Shown: positions 43,382 through 55,834, counted from the first letter of the stretch. The stretch: 64,000 bases of DNA from Williamsoniiplasma somnilux (GCF_002804005.1 NZ_CP024965.1:804414-868413), one strand, 5' to 3'. A program made the numbers and translations. Notes: a model not told the origin generated them from the sequence alone.

Positions 43382-44272
43382 ATGTGAGTATTTGTGCCAA
43401 TTGCTACTTTAACAACAATTGCAATGTGAGTTATTATTATTTTGATTGCAATTAGATTCTGAAAAATTATTGTAGTGGCAATTATTCTTCAAGTTGCGTT
43501 TTTTACCTACGCAATGTTCAAAAGTAATTTAGACTTAATTATTTTAGTTGCAATTTTTGCACTGGTGACTTCGTTCTTTGTCCTGATATTTTTTTTATTA
43601 TTTAAACATTACCAAAATAAAAAATCACTTCAAGAACAAAAAGATAATTTTAAACCTCTAATAAGTCAAAAGAAATTTGAAGATTTAAACCAAGAAACAT
43701 CTGAAAAAAATTTGGCAGAAAATTTAATAAACTACAAAAGAAATTTTGAAAATGAAAAATCAATTTCGTATAAACATTGATTTCCTTATGAAAATATTAA
43801 AAAAGAAATTTTTATTAAAATGGAAAACGAGTTTGATACAAAACGAAAACCAAAAGCAGGAGTCTACGCATATTTAATAGGTCCTTATTTCACAAATCCT
43901 CAAAAAATTAAAGAAAATTGATTAAGAGTTAAGCCTATATACGTAGGGTCATCAAATAATTTAAACAGAAGATTTAAAGAACATATTGCCGGAGTCGAAG
44001 AAGAGAAGCACAAAAATAATATTCGATACATTAAATCAAGAGAATATCGAAAAACTTCTAAAAAACTAGGATTACCTTATTCATTAAGATTTATTTTATT
44101 AGAAGAATGAGTTGTTTTACTCGAAAAAGATTCTAAAGAATATTCAGACTTTAAATTATCTAGAGAGCAATATTGAATAAGTCAACTAAAAACTTTGGAG
44201 ATAGGTTTTAATACATTGAATACTAAAGGTAATGGTTCACACCCCAAAAATTTAAAGAATAAAACCGATTAG
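43382..44272 (+). CDS. Membrane-anchored GIY-YIG domain protein
   Basis: 296 aa, ATG at 43382 with GAGGT 5 bp upstream. The first ~75 residues form two or three membrane spans (IAMWVIIILIAIRF; VVAIILQVAFFTYAMF; IILVAIFALVTSFFVLIFF), then a charged linker (~76-155). From ~160 the GIY-YIG nuclease core appears: GVYAYLIG, KPIYVGSSNNLNRRFKEH (second motif plus Arg and His), and REQYWISQLKT carrying the likely catalytic Glu. The C-terminus is GFNTLNTKGNGSHPKN. GIY-YIG domains cut DNA in repair, restriction and homing; a membrane anchor is unusual and might suit attack on entering DNA or nutrient DNA breakdown (inference). Confidence 0.8.
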
Positions 44273-44291
44273 TCTTTAGTAAAAATCAACA

Positions 44292-44331
44292 CAAACAAAA
44301 CCCTCACTTTAAAAATGAGGATTTTGTTTTA
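44292..44331. terminator. Bidirectional terminator, GIY-YIG / lysS
   Basis: AACAAAACCCTCA, AT-rich loop, TGAGGATTTTGTTTT between convergent genes. Confidence 0.75.
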
Positions 44332-44333
44332 TA

Positions 44334-45835
<1,502 letters not shown>

Positions 45836-45836
<1 letters not shown>

Positions 45837-46816
45837 TATGCTTCTCCATTTTCATATTCTTTAATTAAATTATAAACATCTTCTAATGTTTCAATATTAT
45901 TTGCTCGTTCTTTTAGTGATTTTACGAATGGTTTTGTTGGTAAAACATCAAAATATCATGCTAAATGCTTACGAAATTCACGCATTCCTCATTCTTCGGT
46001 TTTTAGGTCAGCTAACAATTTAGCGTGTTTAACAACAACATCTTTTCATTCTTTAAAAGATGGTTTTGCTTTTTTTTCACCAGTTGCTAAAAAATGATTT
46101 ATTTGTTCAAAAATTCAAGGATTACCTTGGCAAGCTCTAGAAATCATAACTGCATCACACCCAGTTTGATCTAACATTTGTTTTGCTGTTTTTGCATCAA
46201 TAACATCACCATTACCAATAACTGGAATTTTTACAGCTTCTTTAACTTCTCTAATTTTGTCTCAATCAGCATGGCCGGTATAGAATTCACTTCTTGTTCT
46301 TCCATGAACCGCAATCGCACTAGCACCAGCTTGCTCAATTAATTTTGCAACTTCTACAGCATTAACTGATTCTTTATCCCAACCCAAACGAATTTTAGCC
46401 GTTACTGGTTTAGTTGTATTAGCAACAACTGCTTTAACAATTTCAAAAATTAAACCAGGAGTTTTTAATAAACTCGATCCCGATGCAGATCTAATTGCAA
46501 TCTTTGGAGCTGGGCAACCTAAATTTAAATCAATAATGTCACAATTTGAATATTGTTCCATAAATTGTGTTGCCTTAACGAAAGATTCAACATCATTTCC
46601 GAAAATTTGCATCGCCATTGGGTGCTCTTGATCATTAACTTTTAGCATTTTATGTGTTTTTTGATTTTCATGTAAAATACCTTCAATCGAAACCATTTCT
46701 GCATAAACTAAAGCAGCTCCGTGTTCTTTAGATATTAATCTAAAAGGTTCATTAGAAACTCCCGCCATTGGTCCTTGAACAACCTTTCCCTTTATCTCTA
46801 TATTTCCTATTTTCAT
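45836..46816 (-). CDS. dusB: tRNA-dihydrouridine synthase
   Basis: 326 aa. FMN-dependent TIM-barrel: VVQGPMAGVSNEPFR at the N-terminus, catalytic Cys in LNLGCPAPK (~residue 96), KIRLGWD, and VHGRTRSEFYTGHADWD, then IPVIGNGDV and GCDAVMISRACQGNPWIF. It reduces uridines in tRNA loops; the DusB subtype is assigned by overall look and synteny with lysS, as in Bacillus. Five base pairs after the DUF1904 gene. Confidence 0.92.
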
Positions 46817-46821
46817 TTTTA

Positions 46822-47136
46822 TTAACCTATTTTATTTCCATTCATATATCATTTGTTGTTCATGTCAGTAAAAAATACCCCAACTTTATCACTATCGTTT
46901 TTGAAAAAATTAACTAAGTGATTAGTCAATAATTGTTCTTTATCAACTCTGCTCATTCATTCAACAGATATGTAAATTGAACTTTGACCATCTTTTATTG
47001 GATAAATTTTTGAACCCTCATAAATAAACATAATATTTTCTGATTTTGCCACAATTAGTTCAGCAATTTCATCTATTTTTTTGGCATATTCTTCAACCCT
47101 TTGTTGTGTTACTCCACTAAATTTTATTATTGGCAT
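46822..47136 (-). CDS. DUF1904-like small protein (104 aa)
   Basis: ATG at 47134-47136 with AAAAGGGG upstream; too interrupted by TGA to show in a standard-code scan. MPIIKFSGVTQQRVEEYAKK has the Pro-1 of the tautomerase superfamily; SIYVSVEWMSR resembles the FVEVxW segment of DUF1904. Function unknown. First gene of a tight operon with dusB and lysS. Confidence 0.7.
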
Positions 47137-48051
47137 ATGAACCCCTTTTCAGAATTTAACTAAACTAATTTTACCTTTTTAAAATAAGAAATAAAACTTC
47201 AACAAATTAAAAATAAGCATATCTTTTTGGCGAAAAAAATGTAATCATTTTTAGTTTTTGTTAATTTTTCAAGATTACAATTTATATTTAACCCTAAATA
47301 CTTTTTAGTATTCTTTAGTTGTAAAAGTAATTACTAACTCACTAAATTTAATCAAAAATATACAAATGTTATTAATACCACAAAAATTCTAGTCTAATTA
47401 ACAGTGTCATTTTTTATTATAATTAAAAAATAGTTCATCTTAATTTGCTTTTTTGGTTTTATTTTTTTTCGATATTAAAAATTCGAGCAATAACCTATAA
47501 TACAAAGTCTTATTGCATTTCAAATAATTTTTTCATTTAAAGTATTTGTTTTTTGTAATAGATTAATATTAACATAGTTATTAAAAATCAATATAAGTTT
47601 TAATTTTTTTGAATTTTATTTTTAAAAGTCGATAAAATTGAACAAAATAACTTTTATCCTTTAACATAAAACAAATTTAAATTTGAAGTTGTTTTATATA
47701 TTTTAACTCTACAATAAACGCTTGTAGAAATTGTGGTTTTAATGGACAAATATCTAATAGCAGTTAATTTAATATTTTTTTAATTTGTTTTCTTGAGTAA
47801 TATTTTAAAATGTGTGTAAATTATGTTTTTTTCTTTTTGTAGGTTTGTTTAAAAAATAATAAAATAAAAAGAGGCAAGCCTCTTTTAAAAAGTATATAAA
47901 TTAAAATGTTATTATTCTATAAAAATTTATTGTTAATGTAACAGAAATTTGAGTAATGAATTGATTTTAAAAAGTTATTTATGCTATTAAAATTACTTTA
48001 TCAAACGATTCTCTTCAATATATTTTATTTCTGTTTGATCAATTTGAACAT
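47137..48051. other. Gene-free AT-rich stretch (~0.9 kb)
   Basis: No ORF with start, SD and plausible composition on either strand, even with TGA as Trp. It holds the promoter side of the DUF1904-dusB-lysS operon at the left and a strong terminator-like hairpin at 47867-47887. The middle may be a decayed gene or hold an untranslated RNA; nothing decisive is visible. Confidence 0.5.
47867..47887. terminator. Hairpin terminator downstream of spiralin-like gene
   Basis: AAAAGAGGCAAGCCTCTTTT, a perfect stem flanked by A and T runs, ~165 bp beyond the stop of the minus-strand lipoprotein; usable in both directions. Confidence 0.6.
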
Positions 48052-48894
48052 TTAAGTGTTGCTTGCTTTAACTGTGAAAGTCACTGCAATTGGATTTGCT
48101 AATTTGTTATAAACAGTTGAACCTTCGTTTACAGTAATAGAAGCACCTGTTGCAGTTATATCTCCAACAGCAAGTTCTGCTGTTTGAACATTTGCATTTT
48201 TTGCAACTATTGCATCTAAAACTTCTTGTGAAGTTGGTGTTGCAGCAGCGGCTGTAATTTCACCTAAGTTTGTAACTGTTAAATCAGTACTTAAATCTTT
48301 AAGAACTGTAGCTATTTTAACTGTGAAAGTCACTGCAATTGGATTTGCTAATTTGTTATAAACAGTTGAACCTTCGTTTACAGTAATAGAAGCACCAGTT
48401 GCAGTTATATCTCCAACAACAAGTTCTGCTGTTTGAACATTTGCATTTTTTGCAACTATTCCTGTTAAAACTTCTTGTGAAGTTGGTGTTGCAGCAGCGG
48501 CTGTAATTTCACCTAAGTTTGTAACTGTTAAATCAGTACTTAAATCTTTAAGAACTGTACCTATTTTAACTGTGAAAGTCACTGCAATTGGATTTGCTAA
48601 TTTGTTATAAACAGTTGAACCTTCTTTTACAGTAATAGAAGCACCAGTTGCAGTTATATCTCCAACAACAAGTTCTGCTTTTTGAACATTTGCATTTTTT
48701 ACAACTATTCCTATTAAAACTTCTTCTGAAGTTGGTGTTGCAGCAGCGGCTGTAATTTCACCCAAGTCTTTAACTGTTAAATCAACACTTAAATCTTTGA
48801 TAGCTTCTGGATTTTTATCTCCACAAGCAATAACAGTTGCTCCGGCTGTTGCTGTTAATCCTAATGTTGCCAATACACTTAATAATTTCTTCAT
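48052..48894 (-). CDS. Spiralin-like lipoprotein with 83-aa tandem repeats
   Basis: 280 aa. SD AAGGGGA before ATG at 48892-48894. Signal MKKLLSVLATLGLTATAG, then TVIAC, lipidated Cys at residue 24. The mature protein is three copies of an ~83-residue unit: DLTVTNLGEITAAAATPTSQ, EVLTGIVAKNANVQ, AELVVGDITATGASITV, and EGSTVYNKLANPIAVTFTVK. Composition (Ala/Thr/Val-rich, no Trp, no Cys after the lipobox) and layout resemble spiralin, the main surface lipoprotein of Spiroplasma. The unit is related to the DLGEI domain of other lipoproteins here. Probably an abundant surface antigen; repeat number may vary between strains. Confidence 0.83.
   Translation of the reverse strand: MKKLLSVLATLGLTATAGATVIACGDKNPEAIKDLSVDLTVKDLGEITAAAATPTSEEVLIGIVVKNANVQKAELVVGDITATGASITVKEGSTVYNKLANPIAVTFTVKIGTVLKDLSTDLTVTNLGEITAAAATPTSQEVLTGIVAKNANVQTAELVVGDITATGASITVNEGSTVYNKLANPIAVTFTVKIATVLKDLSTDLTVTNLGEITAAAATPTSQEVLDAIVAKNANVQTAELAVGDITATGASITVNEGSTVYNKLANPIAVTFTVKASNT
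48058..48800 (-). repeat. 249-bp tandem repeats, three copies
   Basis: The landmark TAACTGTGAAAGTCACTGCA occurs at 48069, 48318 and 48567, exactly 249 bp apart. The first two intervals differ by only a few bases; the copy nearest the gene start is the most diverged. Confidence 0.9.
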
Positions 48895-49234
48895 AATAAA
48901 TCCCCTTATTATTTTAAATTTTAAATATCACATAAATTATATTTATGCTTAATTTATATTTTAAGTTAAAAAAGACCAAAAGCAACTTTTTAATATTTTT
49001 TAGCAAAATTTTTAATACTTAAATTTTAGATTTTATTATTTTAAATTAGGTTATATTTTAGTACTGAATAATAAAATTTTATCCTTTTAAAATTTTTGAT
49101 AAATATTAACTAGAATATTTTAATGTTGATTATTATTTAAGTTGAAATTAGTTTCAAAGATTAAACATTTGTTAACATCAATAATCATTTATAATTAAAT
49201 AGTATTTGTCTAGTAAAATACGGAGGATAAGAAA
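48895..49234. promoter_or_regulatory. Divergent spacer, lipoprotein / guaC
   Basis: 340 bp, no gene. For guaC: TATAAT at 49190-49195, with TTTGTT at 49168-49173 (16-bp spacer), and SD CGGAGGA before the ATG. I see no purine riboswitch core. The minus-strand lipoprotein promoter must also lie here, but its elements are not clear. Confidence 0.5.
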
Positions 49235-50197
49235 ATGAAAGCATTTGATTACGAAGATATTCAGTTAATACCAGAAATGTGTATTGTTAAATCAAGAAGT
49301 GAATGTGACACTTCAGTTAAATTAGGAAAACACACATTTAAAATGCCTGTAGTACCATCAAATATGGTAACTGTTGTTAATGAAGAATTGTGCGAACAAT
49401 TAGCCATTAAAGGCTTTTTCTATGTAATGCACCGTTTTAATGTTGATGCTATTAAATTTGTGCAAAAAATGAAAGCTAAAAATTTAATTTCATCAATTTC
49501 TTTGGGTGTCCAAGTTGTTGATTATGAAATTGTTAAACAATTAAAAGAAAATGACTTAATTCCAGACTACATTACAATTGATATTGCTCATGGTCATTCA
49601 CTAGCTGTTAAAGATATGATTAAACATATCCGTAAACACATGGGAACTAAAACATTTATTATTGCTGGAAATGTGGGAACACCTTCAGCCGTTCGTGACT
49701 TAGAATATTGAGGTGCTGATGCTACTAAAGTAGGAATTGGTCCTGGTAAAGTTTGCATCACCAAATTAAAAACCGGTTTTGGAACCGGTGGTTGACAGTT
49801 ATCGGCTGTTAAATGATGTAGCAAAGCTGCTACTAAACCAATTATTGCTGATGGGGGAATCAGAGTTAATGGAGACGTTGCTAAATCAATTAGATTTGGA
49901 GCATCAATTGTTATGATTGGTTCGTTATTTGCAGCTCATGCTGAATCACCAGGAAAAACAGTAGAAATTGATGGAGAATTATATAAAGAATTCTTTGGTA
50001 GTGCTAGTGAATTTAATAAAGGTGAAAAACGTTATGTTGAAGGTAAAAAAGATATCATCAAAATTCGTGGTTCAATTTTTGAGACATTAACAGAAATGGA
50101 ACAAGATTTACAATCTTCGATTTCATACTCTGGAGGAAACAAATTATTAGACATCAGAAAAGTTGATTATATTATTCTTAAAGATTCTAATTTTTAA
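49235..50197 (+). CDS. guaC: GMP reductase
   Basis: 320 aa. A TIM-barrel of the IMPDH/GMPR family without a CBS domain: [39 protein letters not shown], and the catalytic loop [18 protein letters not shown] with Cys near residue 174, then IIADGGIR. Length and the [10 protein letters not shown] loop fit GMP reductase (Gram-positive type) rather than IMP dehydrogenase. It converts GMP to IMP with NADPH, important for purine salvage in an organism without de novo synthesis. Single-gene transcript with its own promoter and terminator. Confidence 0.9.
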
Positions 50198-50202
50198 ATA
50201 AT

Positions 50203-50228
50203 AAAAAGCAGTCGAGGCTGCTTTTTTA
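50203..50228. terminator. Bidirectional terminator, guaC / ABC ATPase
   Basis: AAAAGCAG, 6-nt loop, CTGCTTTTTT between convergent genes. Confidence 0.85.
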
Positions 50229-51353
50229 TTATGATCAATCAATTGTTTTTGGATCAGCTGGTTTTGTATTTTTGATAACTTCATCAATTAATCCGTTTTT
50301 AATATGAATGATTGTGTTAGCTATTTTAGCAATGTTAGGGTTGTGGGTAACAACGATAACAGTTGTTTTATATTTTTTATTTACTTTAACTAAGATTTCT
50401 AATACTTTTCTTCCCATTTCTTCGTCCAATGCCCCAGTTGGTTCATCAGCAAACAGAATATCAGGATTTTTTGCTAATGCACGAGCAATAGAAACACGTT
50501 GTTGTTGTCCCCCGGACATTTGGTGAGGGTATTTATTCATTTGTTCTGTCATTCCGATAGTTTCAAAGATATCAGTAATTGAAAGACCTTTGGTTTTATC
50601 TCTTGAAAGGTTTTCTCCAACTTCAGCATTTTCTTTAGCTGTTAAGTTAGTTAACAAGTTGTATTGTTGAAAAATGAATCCAACGTTGTTACGGCGGAAT
50701 TTAGTTAAGTGTGAATCTTTTAATAACGAAAGATTTGATCCTAAAACGAAAACATCACCTTCACTAGCTTTATCTAATCCAGAAATAATGTTTAAAAATG
50801 TTGTTTTCCCCGATCCCGATGGTCCAAGAATAACTATAAAATCACCTTTATCTAAGATTATATCAATTCCTTTTAAAACTGGTGTTTCTAAATCTCCAGT
50901 AATATATGATTTACGTACCCCATTTAACTCAATCACATGTTTATCAACTTTTGGTTTATAGTTGGTTGTTGTAACAATTGTTCCTTCCAATATTTCTTTT
51001 GAATATTTAGAAGTCAATTGTTTTTGTCTTTTATCAATTTGTTTTAATTGTTTAACTCTTGATTCTTTTTTTTCTAAAGGAGCAAGATCAATTTGAATAA
51101 ATTCTCTTTTATTTGTCTCTGTGTTGTTATCATTAATGTGACTATCAAGTTTTTCTTTATTAATTGTTTTGTTATTTGAAACTGATTCAGTTGTTAATTC
51201 AATTTTTGCATCAACCTTAGTTTCGATTTCTTTTTTCACAATAGATGACGAATTTTTCTTTACAGCAACTTTAGGTTTTTCTGTTTTTTCTAAAGTTCTT
51301 GATTTGTTTGTTTGCACTTTAGTAGATTTGGGTTTATCACTTTTTTTATCCAT
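50229..51353 (-). CDS. MacB/LolD-type ABC transporter ATPase
   Basis: 374 aa; the C-terminus reads KTID-Trp(TGA)-Ser before TAA at 50229. The first ~140 residues are Lys/Thr/Glu-rich and without predicted fold, an extension absent from typical ~230-aa LolD proteins. The ATPase has GVRKSYITGDLETPVLKGI (MacB/LolD-style), Walker A GPSGSGKTT (~residue 177), Q-loop FIFQQYN, signature MSGGQQQRVSIARAL, Walker B ILFADEPTGALD and H-loop VVTHNP. This subfamily pairs with FtsX-type permeases, so it is the natural motor for the two giant permeases ~9-26 kb away. No permease adjoins it. Confidence 0.9.
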
Positions 51354-51410
51354 AGATGGACCTCATATATCTCTCTAGTTTAAAACAATGTCAAAATTAT
51401 TTTACACTTT

Positions 51411-52271
51411 TTAGTGGAGTAATTGTTCAATTTCTGTAAATAATATTTGATATTTTTTATTACAAAATTCGCAAACTACTTCTAAATTTTTTTGTTCTGC
51501 AATTATTTTTTTTAATTCTTCATTACCTAAAATTTTTATGGAATTAAATGTTTTTTCTTTTGAACAAGTACATTCAAATTTTAATTCCTTATTTTCTAAA
51601 ATAATTGCATCTTCCACAATTTCTTTAATCACGGATTCATAGTTGGTTGAGTTTAATAAAATATCAGCAATATATTGTGAATTACCAATTTTCGTTTCTA
51701 AATAATTTATATCTTCGTTTGTATGATTAGGAAATAATTGCACCAAGATTCCGACAACTTTTTCAATTTTCATTTTTGAATCTAATTTTACTTTAGTAGT
51801 AATAAAAGAATTTATTTGATTGGAAACTCTTAAATAATTCATATAGTCGCCATCAATTGTTCCATCAATCAAATCAACTTTAGAAATATAAGGTTCTTTT
51901 AAGTTTAAATTTACACAAGTAACTAATGTTCCGATTTGTCCCAAAGCAGCAACCAAAGGATTTGAAACTCCAACTAATAAATTTGCATCAAAATTAGGAT
52001 TTTGAATGTACGATCTAACCTTATTGTTTTGATATTCAGTAATTATTTTTTTTACTAATCCGTCACTTGTAACAATGTTAGAACTCATTGTTTCACCGTT
52101 TTTTAATTCAACTCCTAACAACGCATTGGCCGCAGTTGTTTTTGCTAACACAATACTTGCTATAGGGTTTGTTTCTTGTAAATTTGTGATCTCCAGCATT
52201 GATTCTGATAAGTCTACAATCGCAATTTTAACATTGTGTTTTTGGCTAGTTGCTCTAATTTTGATATCCAT
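51411..52271 (-). CDS. hslO: Redox-regulated chaperone Hsp33
   Basis: 286 aa from ATG at 52269-52271 (MDIKIRATSQ) with AAAGGAG upstream; an open 11-residue extension would overlap a hairpin. It shows VLAKTTAANALLGVELKNGE, GTLVTCVNLNL, LDSKMKIEKVVGILVQLFP, and the C-terminal zinc/redox switch CTC (~237) plus CEFC (~267). Zinc is lost and the chaperone activated by oxidative unfolding. Just downstream of ftsH, as in Bacillus. Confidence 0.93.
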   Translation of the reverse strand: MDIKIRATSQKHNVKIAIVDLSESMLEITNLQETNPIASIVLAKTTAANALLGVELKNGETMSSNIVTSDGLVKKIITEYQNNKVRSYIQNPNFDANLLVGVSNPLVAALGQIGTLVTCVNLNLKEPYISKVDLIDGTIDGDYMNYLRVSNQINSFITTKVKLDSKMKIEKVVGILVQLFPNHTNEDINYLETKIGNSQYIADILLNSTNYESVIKEIVEDAIILENKELKFECTCSKEKTFNSIKILGNEELKKIIAEQKNLEVVCEFCNKKYQILFTEIEQLLH

Positions 52272-52289
52272 AATTTCTCCTTTGATTGA

Positions 52290-52319
52290 AAAACAACGAA
52301 ACAAAGTTTCGTTGTTTAA
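52290..52319 (-). terminator. Terminator between ftsH and hslO
   Basis: AAACAACGAAAC, AAA loop, GTTTCGTTGTTT with a short T-run on the minus strand; may be partial, allowing read-through to hslO. Confidence 0.65.
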
Positions 52320-52334
52320 CTCTTATAAAATTGA

Positions 52335-54548
52335 TTATTTAATTAATGAATCCATGTATTGAATAATTTCTTTTTTAGTCATGTTTTTTGAATTTTGCTC
52401 TTTGAAATTTGGTTCAAGAGTTTTTTTATTCTCAACAATTATTTCTAAATGTTTTTGTAATTCAGTTTTTGATTCAGAAATCACTAATGAACCATCAACT
52501 TTTGAACGTTCGGTTAACAACAATGCTGAATCAGCATTTGGAATTGCTAATTCTTTACTATATTTATCTAATAAAGTATTTAAATAAGTTTTAGCTTGTT
52601 CAAAAGTAATTTTAATAGTCTTATTAGTATCTATGTCCAGATCGTCAACATCGATATCAATAATGTCTCCGCTTTCTTTTTTGCGTTGCTCATTTTCATA
52701 CTTCGCTTTTTCTTCTAAAACTTGAGCAGGTAATTTGCCTTCTTTGTCAATGTAATCAATTTGCTCAGCTGTAATTGTTTCTAAAACTTTTAATGATTCA
52801 GCCAATAAATCCAATTCTTCACGATTGGCTTTAATAATTGTAACCGCTTCTTTATAAGCTTCATCTAAAATTCTTTGAATTGCTTTATCAATTTTTGCTG
52901 CAGTTTCTTCAGAATAAGTTCCTTCAATTTTTCCATATGATTCTTCGGCCATTGTTAAGTATTTAGTCATTCCTAACTCAGACATCCCAAATTGTACAAC
53001 CATTCTTCGAGCAATGTTAGTTGCTTTATCTAAATCATCATGGGCACCTGTTGTAACATTTTCAACTCCAAAAATAATTTCTTCAGCAGCACGACCTCCA
53101 AGATATCCCGCGATCATTGCATAAAGATCTTTTTTAGAAGAAAAGACAGTTTCATCTTTAGGAGTCATAATTGTATATCCCCCAGCATTACCACGTGGAA
53201 TGATTGTTACTTTTTGAACTTTTGAAGCAGCTTCTAATTTTAAACCAACTAATGCATGTCCTGATTCATGGTAAGAAACAATTTTCTTATCTTGTAATGT
53301 CATTGCGCGAGATTTTTTGGCTGGTCCACCAACTACTCTATCGATAGCTTCATCAATTTCTACAATCCCAATTGAAGTTTTATTTTCACGAACCATTAAA
53401 ATTGCAGCTTCATTTAAAACGTTTTCAAGTTGAGCACCAGAGAATCCTGGAGTACGTTCAGCGACACGATGTCAATCAACTGATTTATCAATATTTTTAT
53501 TTTTAGCATGTAGTTTTAAAATTGCTTCACGTTCTCTAATGTCTGGTAATGATACTTGAATTACTCTGTCAAAACGTCCGGGTCTTAATAGCGCTGGGTC
53601 AAGTACATCAGCACGGTTTGTTGCTGCCATAACAATAACTCCCGAGTTAGTTCCGAATCCATCCATTTCCACCAATAATTGGTTTAAAGTTTGTTCATTT
53701 GTTGAACCACCAATATTTCCAGAACGTTTACGTCCTACTGCATCAATTTCATCAATAAAAATAATACATGGGGCATTCTTTTTAGCATCGGTAAACATTT
53801 CGCGAACACGTGAAGCTCCAACTCCAACAAACATTTCTTCAAATTCAGATCCTGAAATTGAGAAGAATGAAACCGCAGCTTCTCCGGCAACAGCTTTTGC
53901 TAACAAAGTTTTACCAGTTCCTGGTGGACCTTCCATAAGAACCCCTTTTGGTGCTCTAGCACCTGCGGCTGCATATTTTTGAGGATTTTTTAAATAATCT
54001 ACTAATTCTACTAATTCAGATTTTTCTTCTTCTATTCCAGCAACGTTTGCGAATCTAACATCTGATTTAGTTTGTTTAGCACGGTTTTTACCCATACCGA
54101 AGATGTTTGCACCTCCAACGCCAGCTCCACCACCTTTAGACATCATGTAAAACATCACACCATAAATAACTATTAAAATTAGCAATGGTAAAATTGAAGA
54201 AATTATTGATCCTCATTGACTTCCTGTGTCAGCAACAACGGTTGCATTTTCTAGTAAAGGAACATCGCCTAGGTGATTATAAATAACATCTTGAGAAGTT
54301 TTTACAACAAATTGAACTCAATGACTTCCGTTGAAATAAATTCCTGAAATTGTTGCAGTTCCATTATAACCATTATGAACTACTAAGTTATTAAGGTCGG
54401 CAGGATCCGAAGTAAGTTGAATAAATCTATCTCAACTAATTGTTTGTGTTGAACCTTTTAAAGTTACAGAAATTACAACTCCCATGATTATTAAAACAAG
54501 TAAGAGAATTATCCATAATCAAACACTCGATTTTCTTTTCTTTTTCAT
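52335..54548 (-). CDS. ftsH: ATP-dependent zinc metalloprotease FtsH
   Basis: 737 aa. ATG at 54546-54548, AGGAGG upstream. Two spans ([37 protein letters not shown]) enclose an outer domain; then the AAA domain with GPPGTGKT (~residue 215), [14 protein letters not shown] and [13 protein letters not shown], and the M41 protease with HESGH (~425) and [10 protein letters not shown]. Degrades damaged membrane proteins and regulators. About 120 residues beyond the usual end; the last 20 ([16 protein letters not shown]) match the tail of the S6 protein in this window. Confidence 0.95.
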
Positions 54549-54640
54549 TAAATCCTCCTAAAAACGATTGGATATATTTATTTAATTTTAACATAATAAA
54601 AAGTATTAGATATTCACCTTTTATATAATTTAATAAGGTT

Positions 54641-55834
54641 TTATCCTATTTTATTAAGTATTTTTTTATGATTTTTTTGATAAACAACGGCTTTTAAAAT
54701 TCGGTTCTTAAAAGGAATCTTTTTTTCAGAAAAATAGTCTTTTGTTTTCTTATTATTATAAAAAGTATTTTTCTGATAAATTTGATAATCGTTTGAAACT
54801 ACATAAGGATAATTTTCTTGATCCTTTTTAATTGCATTAAACAAATCTAATCAATTAATAAATTCTTCAAGGTTGTGAAGTTCATCTTTACTGTTGATTA
54901 TCAAACTTTCTTTTCTTAAATTATTTACAGAAAGCAAATAAATTTTTTGATAATCCTTTATTAAAGTTTGATCACCTAAATTAACAGACCAAAAATTTTT
55001 ATGAGAATTTTTGATACGCTTGGCGATTTCTAAAGATGTATTATTTGCTCTCTTTTGCAAAATCGTTTCTTTATTAATTAACTTAAGATATTCAAAAATA
55101 ATTCTTTGTATCATTTTGATGTCATATTCATTAATTTGCTGATTTAAAGTTAATTCGTCCGCTGTTAAATTGTTGTTTGCATAAAAATAGGCTTTTTGTA
55201 ATTCTTCAGCTAAAAGAATATTTTTTTCTTTAATTATTTGTAAATAACCATCTAGTTCATTATCTTTTAATTCGCTGCGAATTTTATTGCGTAAATATTT
55301 TAAATCACTGTTAGTTGAATCTATTGCATAGGCAACGTTTTCTCGATCAAGAGTTTCTAAAATTTTAGATTTTGTTAAATTTAACAAAGGTCGAATTACG
55401 GTTAAATTTTTATAGTTTGAAATTTTTTTAAGACCAAAATAGCTCACTAATGCTTTGCGTTTTTCTTGAATTAAAAATGTTTCAACTAAATCATTTTTAT
55501 TGTGAGCAATTAGAAGATTATTAATTTTATATTTTTTCGACATTTCAACAAAAAATTCATAACGTAAATTTCGACTTCAATCCTCAAAATTTTCTTTCAT
55601 GTTTTGGTAAAAATTAGTGTCAACTATTTTTATTTCTAGTATTAAATTATTTTCTTGGCAAAATTTCTCAACAATTGATTGATCAATGTTTGAGTCTGAA
55701 CGAAAATTATAATTAACGTGACAAACAACTAAATTTTTTGGTTTGTTTTTAATGACTTCTCGTAAAAGAAAAATACTATCAGCACCACCTGATACACCAA
55801 TCAAATAATTATTATTAGAATTAATATTAATCAT
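54641..55834 (-). CDS. tilS: tRNA(Ile)-lysidine synthase
   Basis: 397 aa from ATG at 55832-55834 (MININSNNNYLIGVSGGADS); the upstream GTG at 55843 is open, but its bases form the AGGTG that best serves as SD for this ATG. The N-type ATPase P-loop is GVSGGADS, followed by HVNYNFRSDS and NLLIAHNKNDLVETFLI, typical of TilS. Modifies C34 of the minor Ile tRNA to lysidine. The C-terminal domain is short and diverged, as in other Mollicutes. Follows the TrmN6-like gene. Confidence 0.9.

Noticed and set aside
48058..48800. CRISPR array
   Set aside because: The repeats are 249 bp, in frame, and inside a lipoprotein gene; there are no short repeats with unique spacers or cas genes in the window.
49081..49234. 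Purine riboswitch upstream of guaC
   Set aside because: Only a promoter, a very short leader and the SD are present between TATAAT and the ATG (about 40 bp), too short for an aptamer.
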